Assembly (NCBI GenBank): GCA_964472305.1
Contig: CAYYJR010000003.1
Span: 124,001 to 188,000 of the forward strand
Length of the DNA: 64,000 bases
Source of the DNA: CAYYJR01 sp964472305
GTDB lineage: Bacteria > Armatimonadota > Hebobacteria > CAIYQO01
Reading direction: 5' to 3'
Both the position numbers and the translations under genes were made by a program. The notes beneath the pieces were generated by a model. It saw only the letters and a program-made list of their open reading frames with translations, had not been told where the DNA came from and did no database searches. Shown here piece after piece: positions 42,608-51,679 of the stretch (within the stretch, counting starts at the first letter, position 1; each line of letters begins with the position of its first letter).

Positions 42608-43657
42608 ATGACCATGACTTCGCGTGAGCGCGTCCTGCGGGCGCTGGAGCGCCGGACTACCGACCGAGCGCCGGCCAATTACTCCGCACATCGTGAGGTT
42701 ACCGACCGCCTGATATCGCGACTGGGCGTCGCGGATGACGAAGCGCTGATGCAGGCGTTGGGAGTGGACCTGCGCGCGGTGATGTTTTCCTCCCAGCAAC
42801 CGGACAGCGGTCCGGACGCGGAGGGCTATCTGCGCACCATGTGGGGCGTGCGCTATCACCCCGGCAAAGCGGATGATGATCCGTTGAAGCGCATCGTCCC
42901 CTTTAACGACGACACCACGGTGGATGACGTACTCGCGCACCGCTGGCCATCGGCAGATGCGCTCGATTACCGCGACTTGCGTACCCGGTGCGCGCGCTAT
43001 CACGATGAATACGTCACCTTCGGCAGTCCCTGGTGCCCGTTCTTCCACGAGGTGGGCTGGTTGATCGGGCAGGAGAATTATTTCGTGTGGATGCACACCA
43101 AACCGGAGGTCGTGGATGCCATCACCAATGGCATCGTCGCGTATGAGATCGCCGTGACGCGGCGCTACCTGGCCGCGTGCGACGGCAAGCTGGATATCGC
43201 CTACTTCGGCAATGACTTCGGCACCCAACGCGGGCTGTTCATCTCGCCGGCGCAGTGGCAGCGGTTTCTGCGCGCGCCGCTGAAACGGTACTTCGACGCC
43301 GCGCACGACTTCGGCTGCCGGGTGATGCAGCATTCCTGCGGCAGCGTGCGCGCCATTGTTCCCGATCTTCTCGCCGACGGCGTGGATATCCTCGACCCCA
43401 TCCAGATGCGGGCGGACGGCATGTCGCTGGAGAGCCTGGTGCGTGATTTCGGCGACCGGCTGGCTTTCCACGGCGGGGTGGATACCCAGCACACCCTGCC
43501 TTTCGAGTCACCGGCGGAGGTGCGCGCCATGGTGCGCGGCTACCGCGCCCTCACCCGCGACCGCGGCGGCTACATCATGACCGGCAGTCAGGAACTGATC
43601 GCCGATATCCCGGATGACAATATACTGGCCATGTATGATGAACACATGAAAGGGTAA
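42608..43657 (+). CDS. Uroporphyrinogen decarboxylase-fold protein (URO-D/methyltransferase-like)
   Basis: A 349-residue TIM-barrel protein of the UROD/MtaA superfamily. It starts MTSRERVLRALERRTTDRAPANYS, the usual N-terminus. FGNDFGTQRGLFISPAQWQRF and HSCGSVRAIVPDLLADGVDILDPIQM are family motifs; His and Cys of HSCGS are candidate metal ligands in the methyltransferase branch. GRLAFHGGVDTQ-like residues and GGYIMTGSQELIADIPDDNI complete it. True HemE proteins carry an N-terminal PVWFMRQAGR motif, which is absent, so heme synthesis is unlikely. A corrinoid-linked methyl transfer or another C1 role is possible, but no corrinoid protein is nearby. ATG 42608 has GGGAG 8 bases upstream. Confidence 0.82.
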   Translation: MTMTSRERVLRALERRTTDRAPANYSAHREVTDRLISRLGVADDEALMQALGVDLRAVMFSSQQPDSGPDAEGYLRTMWGVRYHPGKADDDPLKRIVPFNDDTTVDDVLAHRWPSADALDYRDLRTRCARYHDEYVTFGSPWCPFFHEVGWLIGQENYFVWMHTKPEVVDAITNGIVAYEIAVTRRYLAACDGKLDIAYFGNDFGTQRGLFISPAQWQRFLRAPLKRYFDAAHDFGCRVMQHSCGSVRAIVPDLLADGVDILDPIQMRADGMSLESLVRDFGDRLAFHGGVDTQHTLPFESPAEVRAMVRGYRALTRDRGGYIMTGSQELIADIPDDNILAMYDEHMKG

Positions 43658-43804
43658 GCATGTATACGATCATGGGCATACGCACGCGTACGAAGAATGC
43701 AGCGCCACCCCGATTGTTGAACAAACGCTGCCGGCTGTGGTAGGCTATGCGGAGATCGTGACGCCGGCGGCATGGCGTGCGGCGGCGACGGAAGGGGGGG
43801 GCAC

Positions 43805-44878
43805 TTGATTAAAGGCTTGATGCTGTCCGGCGGCAAAGGTACGCGCCTGCGCCCGCTCACCTTCACGCGTGCGAAGCAGCTCATTCCCATCGCCAACAAA
43901 CCGAATCTGTTCTACGGCATTGAAGATCTGCTGGCAGCGGGCATCACCGACATCGGGGTGATTATCAGTCCGGAGACCGGCGACGAGGTGCGCGCTGCGC
44001 TGGGCGATGGCGCGCGCTGGGGCATCTCCCTCACGTATATTCCGCAGCCGCAGCCGTTGGGACTGGCGCACGCGGTGAAAACCGCGCATCCCTTCCTGGG
44101 AGACGCGCCGTTCGTCATGTACCTGGGCGACAATATCCTCTCCGGCGGCATCGCCGACCTGACCGAAGAATACCGGCGAGGCGACGCGGAAAACATCATC
44201 CTGTTGACCCCGGTCGAGAACCCCAGCCAGTTCGGCGTGGCAGTGCTGGACGCCGCGGGCAACGTGGTGTCGCTAGTGGAAAAACCCGAAGACCCGCCGT
44301 CGAATCTGGCGCTGGTGGGCATCTATCTGTTCAGTCCGCAAATTCACGCAATCATCGACGGACTCACCCCATCCAGGCGCGGTGAATACGAGATCACCGA
44401 CGCTATCCAGGGGTTGGTGGAGCGTGGGTGCCGCGTGGTGGCGCACCAGGTGCGCGGCTGGTGGAAAGACACCGGCAAGCCGGAAGACCTGCTGGATGCC
44501 AACCGGCTGGTGCTATCGCAACTGCGACGCGACATTCAAGGGGAACTGGAGGAGGCCGACGTGGTAGGTGAGGTGGTGATCGAGGCCGGCGCGCGCATCG
44601 TGCGCTCCACCGTGCGCGGCCCCGTGCATATCGCCGCCGGCGCGGTGATCGCAGACAGCTACATCGGACCCTACACCTCCATTGGGCATAACGCGCACGT
44701 TGACCACAGCGAGGTGGAATATTCCATCCTGCTCGATCGCGCCGAGGTGCTGGCGCTGCCCTATCGGCTGGACGCCAGCGTGATCGGACAGGAAGCGGTG
44801 GTCGACGGCCATGGCCGCGGGCTGCGCAAACATACCCTGCAACTGGTACTGAGCGACCGCAGCCGCGTCCGCCTGTAA
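43805..44878 (+). CDS. Glucose-1-phosphate thymidylyltransferase, long form (RmlA-like)
   Basis: A 357-residue nucleotidylyltransferase that activates a sugar-1-phosphate with dTTP or UTP. LSGGKGTRLRPLTFTRAKQLIP is the conserved nucleotide-binding start, YLGDNILSGG the sugar-phosphate/metal site, and SLVEKPEDPPSNLALVGIYLF the middle motif. The C-terminal 110 residues are a left-handed beta-helix of hexapeptide-like repeats (IEAGARIVRSTVRGPVHIAAG), so this is the long type found in deoxysugar and surface-glycan clusters, not the 290-residue RmlA. I chose TTG 43805: it aligns with family starts and has GGAAGGGGGGG a few bases upstream. It opens the polysaccharide locus. Confidence 0.92.
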   Translation: MIKGLMLSGGKGTRLRPLTFTRAKQLIPIANKPNLFYGIEDLLAAGITDIGVIISPETGDEVRAALGDGARWGISLTYIPQPQPLGLAHAVKTAHPFLGDAPFVMYLGDNILSGGIADLTEEYRRGDAENIILLTPVENPSQFGVAVLDAAGNVVSLVEKPEDPPSNLALVGIYLFSPQIHAIIDGLTPSRRGEYEITDAIQGLVERGCRVVAHQVRGWWKDTGKPEDLLDANRLVLSQLRRDIQGELEEADVVGEVVIEAGARIVRSTVRGPVHIAAGAVIADSYIGPYTSIGHNAHVDHSEVEYSILLDRAEVLALPYRLDASVIGQEAVVDGHGRGLRKHTLQLVLSDRSRVRL

Positions 44879-45165
44879 AGCGGCGCGGTGGTCATGTGCC
44901 TTGGAAGCCAGTGGGTGCACTGGCTCTCCGTCGCCTGCATTTCCACCAGACGTCCCAAGCGACGCGTGCTTCGTTTTCACACGGTTCGACACGGCCTCCC
45001 CGGAACGGTCAACGGCTTCTTCCACCTCCCGGCACCCACCTGTCAGCAGGCATTGCTCGTTGCCAGCGTTTGCTTTGTGATAACATTTGTTCCCTGTCGG
45101 GTATGATGACTCCATTATGCCTCGTCCGCGCTTGCGTGGGCGTTACCCAGGGGACATCACGCGCG
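44879..45165. other. Intergenic region, 287 bp, no gene recognised
   Basis: The gap between the nucleotidylyltransferase and wzm genes. The wzm frame is open through it, but the sequence lacks coding character. A TATGAT at 45103-45108 could be a -10 but has no matching -35. Confidence 0.4.
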
Positions 45166-45975
45166 ATGGTTTCGTTCAACCCGGACAGCAGCATATACGG
45201 TGCGCCTGCCGCCAGCACGCGGCATTCGCTGACGCTGCTGTGGGCGCTGTGGAATCGCGACGTGAAAGCGCGCTATCGCCGCTCGCTGCTCGGACCTCTG
45301 TGGGCGCTGTTACAGCCGCTGGTCTACATGGTGGTCTTTACCATCCTGCGCGGCACGGTGACGGTCAACAGCGACGGTATACCCTATCCGCTCTTTTCTT
45401 TCGCCGCGCTGGTGCCGTGGGCGTTCTTCTCCAATGCCGTCATCGCCAGCGCGCCCAGTGTGGCATCCAATGCCAGCATTATTAAAAAAATCGCCGTTCC
45501 ACGTGAGATTTTCCCATTGGTGTCCGTACTCACTGCACTCTTCGATCTGGTGATGGCTGGAGTGATTCTCGCCAGCATGCTGGTCTATTACCACATTGCC
45601 GTCAGCTGGTCGCTGCTGTGGCTGCCGGTGCTCGTCATGCTCACCGCTGCGCTCGCGTTCGGCATGGGCATGCTCTTCGCCGCGTGCGGCACGTTCAAGC
45701 GCGACCTGGTGATGGCGGCACCCTTCCTGATGCAGTTCTGGTTGTTCGTCTCGCCCATCATTTACCCGTTCAGCCAGGTGCCGGTGAAATGGCAGGCGCT
45801 CTTTCGACTTAACCCAATGACGGGCATGATCGAGGGTTATCGCCAGGTACTGCTGCACGCACGGTCACCCGATCTCGGATTGCTGGCGTGGTCGGTCGCC
45901 GGCATTGCCGTCATTCTGATGATCTCCTGGCCGCTCTTTCGCTGGACATCACAGTATTTCGCTGATGTGTTGTAG
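45166..45975 (+). CDS. wzm: ABC-2 type polysaccharide export permease (Wzm)
   Basis: A 269-residue membrane protein with six helices, of the Wzm/KpsM/RfbA family that moves undecaprenyl-linked glycans across the inner membrane. It shows the family pattern LLWALWNRDVKARYRRSLLGPLWALLQPL at the start, VPREIFPLVSVL in the middle, and FWLFVSPIIYPFSQVPVKW before NPMTGMIEGYRQ. ATG 45166 follows an AGGGGA; the frame is open to 44896. Six bases separate its stop from the Wzt ATP-binding gene, its obligate partner. Confidence 0.94.
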   Translation: MVSFNPDSSIYGAPAASTRHSLTLLWALWNRDVKARYRRSLLGPLWALLQPLVYMVVFTILRGTVTVNSDGIPYPLFSFAALVPWAFFSNAVIASAPSVASNASIIKKIAVPREIFPLVSVLTALFDLVMAGVILASMLVYYHIAVSWSLLWLPVLVMLTAALAFGMGMLFAACGTFKRDLVMAAPFLMQFWLFVSPIIYPFSQVPVKWQALFRLNPMTGMIEGYRQVLLHARSPDLGLLAWSVAGIAVILMISWPLFRWTSQYFADVL

Positions 45976-45981
45976 GAACGT

Positions 45982-47217
45982 ATGACTGACGATATCGTAA
46001 TTCGCGTCGAGAAGCTGTGGAAGCGCTACGGCTTGCCGTTGTTGCCGGCGTTGCGCCATGGGATGCGCCGACTGCTGGGCCATCCGGCAGGTGACGATGG
46101 GCCATGGGCGCTGCAAGGATTGGACCTTTCGGTGCGCCGCGGCGAGACGCTGGGTGTCATCGGCCGTAACGGCGCCGGCAAGAGCACGCTGCTGAAGGTG
46201 CTGGCCGGGGTATCGCCGCCCACGCGCGGGCGGGTGAGCGTGTGCGGCAGCATTTTTCCGATGATCGAGTTAAACGCCGGCATGCACAACGAATTGACCG
46301 GGCGCGAGAACACCTACCTGCTGGGCGCGGTGATGGGACTCACCACGCGCCAGATTACCACCCTGCTGCCGGAGGTGGAAGAATTCTGCGAACTGGACGA
46401 GTGGTTCGACCGCCCGGTGCGCATATATTCCAGCGGCATGCTGGCACGGCTGGGTTTTGCGCTGGCAGTGAACGTGAATGCTGAGGTGTTGCTGGTGGAT
46501 GAAGTGCTCGCGGTGGGCGATATCACCTTCCAGCGGAAATGCTTCGATCGCATTGAGCGTCTGCACGCTTCCGGCTGCACGGTGATGTTCGTCTCGCACA
46601 GCATCCGCCAGGTGGAACGCCTGTGTGACCGCGTGCTGTTGCTGGAGCAGGGACGGCCTGTCGCCTGCGGCGACCCGGCCGATGTTATTTCCAACTACTA
46701 TCACGAAGCCAACCTGCGCATCATGGAGCATCGCACCCACTCAGGTGAGACGGTGCGCATCCTGCAGGAGAAACTGGTGGATGCACCGGTCGATATTATT
46801 AATATCCGGTTTCTGGATCAACAGGGAAATGCGACGCTGATATTTGCGACCGGTGATCCATGGACGATCGAGGTGACCTATCTCGCGCATCAGCCGGTGT
46901 ATCATGCCAACATCGGTATCGGCATCTCAACGGTCGATGCGTTGTATGTATCAGGCATGACGAATGAGCAGACGGAACACACGATGACCCTCGAAGGCAC
47001 CGGTCGCTTCCGTTGTACCATCACCTCCATGCCGTTGCTCACCGGCATCTATACCATTCACCTGAAAATACGACAACAAAACGGCAGCGTTGTTGGGGGC
47101 GGCACCAGCCTGGCGGCATTTTCAATGTCTGTACCCGATCACCTGCGCCTGTCATCCGATTATGGTCTGGTGATGATGAATGCCCGGTGGGAACAGCCGG
47201 TCACCATACGGGAATGA
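45982..47217 (+). CDS. wzt: ABC transporter ATP-binding protein with Wzt C-terminal glycan-recognition domain
   Basis: A 411-residue ATPase that powers Wzm. Walker A is GRNGAGKST (about residues 60-68), the signature is YSSGMLARLGFALAV, Walker B is VLLVDEVLAVGD and the switch His is in VSHSIRQVERLCD. Residues 260-411 form an extra beta-sandwich (Wzt_C), which in O9a-type systems recognises the modified end of the finished polysaccharide. SD AGGAACG precedes the ATG. Two methyltransferase genes lie among the next genes. I infer export of a capped, methylated glycan; the polymer itself is unknown. Confidence 0.95.
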   Translation: MTDDIVIRVEKLWKRYGLPLLPALRHGMRRLLGHPAGDDGPWALQGLDLSVRRGETLGVIGRNGAGKSTLLKVLAGVSPPTRGRVSVCGSIFPMIELNAGMHNELTGRENTYLLGAVMGLTTRQITTLLPEVEEFCELDEWFDRPVRIYSSGMLARLGFALAVNVNAEVLLVDEVLAVGDITFQRKCFDRIERLHASGCTVMFVSHSIRQVERLCDRVLLLEQGRPVACGDPADVISNYYHEANLRIMEHRTHSGETVRILQEKLVDAPVDIINIRFLDQQGNATLIFATGDPWTIEVTYLAHQPVYHANIGIGISTVDALYVSGMTNEQTEHTMTLEGTGRFRCTITSMPLLTGIYTIHLKIRQQNGSVVGGGTSLAAFSMSVPDHLRLSSDYGLVMMNARWEQPVTIRE

Positions 47218-47267
47218 CTTGCGGAAGTGCTCCGATCAGGCAAGTACGATCGTGAAAGACGCACATC

Positions 47268-47936
47268 ATGACGGCAAATGACAAAACCACCGCGATCCCC
47301 TACGAGCGCTTTTTCGCGTTATGCGGCAAAGCAGCCGAGCGCTACGGCAGCATTCTTCACCTGCCGGTGGCGGCACAGCCGTATGCGTACCTGCAAGCCA
47401 GCTACGCCGCGCAATATCCCGGCGGGCGGGTGCTGGATTTCGGCGGCGGCGCGCGCAAGCCGCTGCAGCAGGTAGTCGGCATCAACGATACGCATTACCA
47501 CTCCTGCGATACCGATCCCTCCGGCGAGTTTACCTACGCCGCGCTGGAGGAAATTCCGCGCGACGCCCACTATGACATCGTCGCCGCCAATCAGGTTTTC
47601 GAGCACCTGACGTTCGAGGATGGCGTGCGGACGGCGATGACACTGGCCCGTCACGTCGCGCCCGGCGGCATCTTGCTCATCGGGGTGCCCAATCCGGCAC
47701 ATCCCACGCGACACATGAGCAATCCCACCCATCACACCCCATGGAACTATCTGAACCTGTATGCATTGCTCGCACTGGGGGAACTCGATCCTTTCTTCAT
47801 CGCTCGCTGCAACAAGGTGCCCGCTCCGCGCTGGCACGAGCGCCCGCTGATCGATCTGCTCTGTCGCGTATTTCGCATGGACTGGTGCGATACCGTGTAT
47901 GCCGTCGGGAAACGTGAGGGCGGTCATGGCAACTGA
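47268..47936 (+). CDS. SAM-dependent methyltransferase
   Basis: A 222-residue class I methyltransferase. VLDFGGGARKPLQQVV (about residues 55-70) is the SAM loop, DTDPSGEF the acidic ribose contact, and ANQVFEHLTFEDGVRTAM the post-II helix of Methyltransf_11-type enzymes. GVPNPAHPTRHMSNPTHHTPWN follows. The gene is third in the wzm-wzt run, and its stop overlaps the next start by 11 bp. A glycan O-methylation role is inferred from the neighbours. Confidence 0.88.
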   Translation: MTANDKTTAIPYERFFALCGKAAERYGSILHLPVAAQPYAYLQASYAAQYPGGRVLDFGGGARKPLQQVVGINDTHYHSCDTDPSGEFTYAALEEIPRDAHYDIVAANQVFEHLTFEDGVRTAMTLARHVAPGGILLIGVPNPAHPTRHMSNPTHHTPWNYLNLYALLALGELDPFFIARCNKVPAPRWHERPLIDLLCRVFRMDWCDTVYAVGKREGGHGN

Positions 47937-48825
47937 CGCGACACCCCGGATGCAGCAGCTTCGCCTGGATGACCGCGACTACCGGCTGGAGGTATTGCGG
48001 CAGGTGGAGCAGCCGTCGTCGGCACCGCGGTTGATCGTGGTCTCGCTGGTCCCCACTCCGGAGGCGCGCGACTTGCTCGACGTGTGCATCCGCGCCATAC
48101 GGCATTTCACCACCATTCCGTATGAGTTGTGGGTGGTGGATAACAATTCACCGCGCGAGCACGCCGACTGGTTGCTGACGCAATCGGGCATCAACGTGGT
48201 GCTCAATCGCACCGAGCCGTTGCCGCCGGCCGCCCGCGGCCCACGCTGGCCATGGCAGCGGCGCCGCCAGCAAACGTGGGGCAGCTATGCCAACGCCGTC
48301 GCGCTGGAACTGGCCATCCGCCTCATCGATCAGGCAACGCGGGCAATCATGCCGCTGCACATGGATACGATGCCGTGTGCATCCCACTGGCTGCCGTTTC
48401 TGCTGTCAAAATTGGGCCACGGCACCGCTGGGGCAGGAGTGCGTATGGATACCTATCGCGTGCCGGAAGGCGTGCTTCACGTGCTCGGGTACCTGGTCGA
48501 TTTTCAGCTCTTCCGCCGGTTCGGCTTGGATTTCATGCCGCACTTGCCGCGACTCGACGTGGGCGACCGCGTGACGGTGGCACTCCGCGACGCCGGGTAT
48601 GGCGTCTTCGCCTGTCGCAATACGCTGTGGGAGCCTGGGTTGATCGAGACCATTCCCGCTGCCTCACCCTTGCGTGAGTTGCGCGTAGACCGCGCGTTTG
48701 ACGATGCGGGCAATGTGATCTTCCTGCACCTGGGCCGCGGCATACGCAAGGCGACGGGCGCATACAGTACCGGCACGCTGCCCTCGGAGTGGGTGCGCGT
48801 GGCGCGCGAGCGGTTATTGCGCTGA
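47926..48825 (+). CDS. GT2-like glycosyltransferase, unusual
   Basis: A 299-residue protein. RLIVVSLVPTPEARDLLDVCI and FTTIPYELWVVDNNSPREHADWLL resemble the start of GT-A fold transferases, and MPLHMDTMP could supply the DxD-like acidic site (HMD). It lacks the full DGSxDGT consensus. The C-terminal half (WEPGLIETIPAASPLRELRVD) is typical of surface-glycan GTs. ATG 47926 has GAGGG just upstream and overlaps the methyltransferase by 11 bp. Substrate unknown; an assignment to GT2 is moderate. Confidence 0.7.
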   Translation: MATDATPRMQQLRLDDRDYRLEVLRQVEQPSSAPRLIVVSLVPTPEARDLLDVCIRAIRHFTTIPYELWVVDNNSPREHADWLLTQSGINVVLNRTEPLPPAARGPRWPWQRRRQQTWGSYANAVALELAIRLIDQATRAIMPLHMDTMPCASHWLPFLLSKLGHGTAGAGVRMDTYRVPEGVLHVLGYLVDFQLFRRFGLDFMPHLPRLDVGDRVTVALRDAGYGVFACRNTLWEPGLIETIPAASPLRELRVDRAFDDAGNVIFLHLGRGIRKATGAYSTGTLPSEWVRVARERLLR

Positions 48826-48870
48826 CAGTCGAGTGCCGACGTCGCATAGCGCCGCATTAATGTCCGTAGA

Positions 48871-48900
48871 CTGATCGTCGCCATCCTGATACACTATAAT
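48871..48900 (+). promoter_or_regulatory. Internal promoter within the glycan locus
   Basis: A perfect TATAAT (48895-48900) is preceded, with an 18-bp spacer, by CTGATC (48871-48876), a weak -35. The apparent start codon at 48899 overlaps this -10, so translation must begin downstream, at 48968. Confidence 0.5.
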
Positions 48901-48967
48901 GCAAACACGCGTTTTCGATTCCCCGGCGAAATCCAACAGGAGAAAGCTCACGGCCACTCCGGAACAG

Positions 48968-49648
48968 ATGAATCCGATTGAATACTCATTGCGCCGTCAG
49001 TATGTGGATGACTTTTACACCCGCCACGTGCCGATGCTGCCAGATGGCAGCCGAGTGCTGGACCTGGGCGGGAAACGGCACAACAAGCGCGGCGGCTTCG
49101 ATATTGAAGCGTATCCGCTTTGCACCTATTACGCCAACATCGACGCCGGTAGCCGCCCAGACGTGCTTGCCGACGCCGTGCGGCTGCCCTTCCCGGCGGA
49201 TTGTTTTGACGCGGTGATCTGTTCCGAGTTGCTGGAGCATGTGCCCACCCCGCCGACGGTGCTGTGCGAAGCGTATCGCGTGCTGCGCGCGGGCGGCGTG
49301 CTGCTGGCATGCGTGCCTTTTCTCACCCGCATGCACGGTGATCCCTGCGATTACGGCCGGTACACCGATTACTACTGGCGCGAACGACTGGCCGCACTCG
49401 GATTTACCGAGATGACGATTGAGAAGCAAGGCTTGTTCTGGAGCGTACTGGTAGACATCCTACGCGCGCTGGTCTACCAATGGACGCAGGAGCGAAGACC
49501 ATGCTGGGGACTGTACCGGCGGTTGGCGCGGCGGTTGATTGCCTGGGGCCGGCGCCAGGCGTGGCGACGCGACGCGAAGTCGTGCTGCGCACAGCACCCG
49601 TTTTATGGCAGCTTCACCACCGGATTCGGGATGGTGGCGCGAAAGTGA
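48968..49648 (+). CDS. SAM-dependent methyltransferase (Methyltransf_11 type)
   Basis: A 226-residue methyltransferase. RVLDLGGKRHNKRGGF (SAM loop), ADAVRLPFPADCFDAVICSELLEHVP and EAYRVLRAGGVLLACVPFLTRMHGD are the canonical blocks. The first in-frame ATG (48899) lies within a -10 promoter sequence, so I place the start at ATG 48968 (MNPIEYSLRRQ); the ribosome site is weak. The C-terminus is basic. Second methyltransferase of the locus. Acceptor probably the exported glycan or a lipid-linked intermediate, by context only. Confidence 0.85.
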   Translation: MNPIEYSLRRQYVDDFYTRHVPMLPDGSRVLDLGGKRHNKRGGFDIEAYPLCTYYANIDAGSRPDVLADAVRLPFPADCFDAVICSELLEHVPTPPTVLCEAYRVLRAGGVLLACVPFLTRMHGDPCDYGRYTDYYWRERLAALGFTEMTIEKQGLFWSVLVDILRALVYQWTQERRPCWGLYRRLARRLIAWGRRQAWRRDAKSCCAQHPFYGSFTTGFGMVARK

Positions 49649-49669
49649 CGAATAGCGAAAGAGGACAGG

Positions 49670-51679
49670 TTGCGTAAACCCAAAGTATGGCTGACCGGAG
49701 GCGACACCATCGGGTGGGCGCTGGATGACGACATGCGGCAGATCGAGCGCGCGCTGACGGGCATCATCGAGCCGGCTACGCTGTCTGCCTGCGAGGTGAT
49801 CCATTCCGTCTGGTACGTGGGGCTGGATGGCGTGCCACCAGCGGAACTGGTCGGCAAGCGCATTGTCTGCCATGCCTCCGGCGAACCGTTTCGCTACATG
49901 ACGCTCCCCGAATTCCGCCGCAGCCGCGCGCTGGTCGGTCATTGGATCGCGCAATCCCGCCAGGCGCAGCGAGAGTTCGCTGCGCTCGATCTGCCTTGCA
50001 CGTTCATCCCCTACACTATTGATGCGGCGCGCTTCCACCCGGTACCGCGCAATACTGACGTGCTCGATGCGCTGCGCGTGCGCTGGAACATCCCCACCGA
50101 CCGCTACCTGATCGGCAATTTCCATCGCGACACCGAAGGTAGCGACCGGCGCAGTCCCAAATTGGTGAAAGGTCCCGACATCTTCCTTGAGGTGGTGCGC
50201 ACGCTGCACGCGGGCGAATTACCGATTCACGTCCTGTTAGCCGGCCCACGGCGGCAATGGCTGCGCGCGCAATTGCGCGCACTGGGCATCCCCTTCTCCT
50301 ATGCCGGCGAGGCTGTGGATGATGGCTCGGACGATTATACGCGCAACCTGTTGCCGCAAGACACGTTGAATCTGCTCTATAATCTACTCGACCTGTACGT
50401 CATCAGCAGTCGCAGTGAAGGCGGGCCGCGCACGCTGCTGGAAGCCGCCGCGGCGCGCTGCAAACTGCTTAGCACTCCGGTGGGGCTGGCGCCCGACGTG
50501 TTGGAACCCGGTTGCCTGTATCACACCCCGTCACAGGCGGCTGAGATTATCGCGCGTGATCTGCGCGACGATCACCTCGCCCCCACCCGCGACCCGCAGG
50601 CTGCGCGTGTCTACGCCCACCATCTCCCGGCTGCGACGGCACCATTGTGGGACGCCTTTTACGCCCGCATCGCGGAGGTCGCCAGCTACCAGCCGCCGGC
50701 GCGCCCGGCGGCGCCGGCGCGATCCCATGGCCTGTTCCACTGGTTTCGCTGCCGCGTGCGCTCCGCGCTGACGGTGGGCGTCTGGCAAGAATTCATGAAG
50801 CCGCCGTACGGCGGCGGCAATCAATTTATGCTCGCGCTGTGCAAGGCTTTGCGGCGGCACGGCATCATCATCCGCGAAAACGTGCTCGCTGATGACATCG
50901 ATGTCTACCTGCTCAACTCAATTCACTTCGATGTCGAACGCTTTCAGGCGTGTCAGCGCCGGGGACAACTGCGCGTAGTGCACCGTATCGACGGTCCCAT
51001 CCACCTGATTCGTGGCTTCGACCGCGAGAAGGACGAGCGCTGTTTCCGGCTGAACGCGGAGTTCGCCAATGCCACCGTGATCCAATCCGCATACACCTAT
51101 CACCGCATCGTGGAGATGGGATACCAGCCGGTCAATGCCATCATCACCCATAATGCGGTGGATGCCGACATCTTTCACCGGCGCGGGCGCGTGGCATTCG
51201 ATCCCGGACGCAAGATTCGCTTGATCTCCAGCAGTTGGTCGGATAATCCGCGCAAGGGAGGGCCGGTCTATAAGTGGATCGAGGAGCATCTGGATTGGGC
51301 GCGGTTCGAGTATACCTTCATCGGTAATGCGTCGGAACGGTTCGACCGCATCCGGCAAATCGCGCCGGTGCCTTCAGCGCCGCTGGCCAATTTGTTGCGC
51401 CAGCACGATATCTACATCACCGCCAGCCGGAACGATCCCTGCTCCAACGCTGTCATCGAGGCGCTGGCCTGCGGATTACCGGTGCTATATCTCAACGACG
51501 GCGGTCACCCGGAATTGGTGGGCGCCGGTGGGCTGCCATTCGATACGGAAGACGAAATCCTGCCGCAACTGGAGGAACTGGTCGCGCATTATGCGATGTT
51601 CCAGCGCCTGATCACCATCAACCGGTTGGAGGACGTGGCGAATATATACCTGACGCTGTTGCGGGAGGCGGCGCAATGA
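49670..51679 (+). CDS. Two fused GT-B glycosyltransferases in one polypeptide
   Basis: A 669-residue protein with two complete GT4-like GT-B modules. The first (about residues 1-350) has SSRSEGGPRTLLEAAAARCK, the donor-binding E-x7-E motif. The second (about 370-669) begins VGVWQEFMKPPYGGGNQFMLAL and has SRNDPCSNAVIEALACGLPVLY. Each would bind a nucleotide sugar, so the enzyme can add two residues or alternate units. TTG 49670 with GAGG 5 bases upstream is the start. ATGA coupling to the next gene follows. Confidence 0.85.
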   Translation: MRKPKVWLTGGDTIGWALDDDMRQIERALTGIIEPATLSACEVIHSVWYVGLDGVPPAELVGKRIVCHASGEPFRYMTLPEFRRSRALVGHWIAQSRQAQREFAALDLPCTFIPYTIDAARFHPVPRNTDVLDALRVRWNIPTDRYLIGNFHRDTEGSDRRSPKLVKGPDIFLEVVRTLHAGELPIHVLLAGPRRQWLRAQLRALGIPFSYAGEAVDDGSDDYTRNLLPQDTLNLLYNLLDLYVISSRSEGGPRTLLEAAAARCKLLSTPVGLAPDVLEPGCLYHTPSQAAEIIARDLRDDHLAPTRDPQAARVYAHHLPAATAPLWDAFYARIAEVASYQPPARPAAPARSHGLFHWFRCRVRSALTVGVWQEFMKPPYGGGNQFMLALCKALRRHGIIIRENVLADDIDVYLLNSIHFDVERFQACQRRGQLRVVHRIDGPIHLIRGFDREKDERCFRLNAEFANATVIQSAYTYHRIVEMGYQPVNAIITHNAVDADIFHRRGRVAFDPGRKIRLISSSWSDNPRKGGPVYKWIEEHLDWARFEYTFIGNASERFDRIRQIAPVPSAPLANLLRQHDIYITASRNDPCSNAVIEALACGLPVLYLNDGGHPELVGAGGLPFDTEDEILPQLEELVAHYAMFQRLITINRLEDVANIYLTLLREAAQ

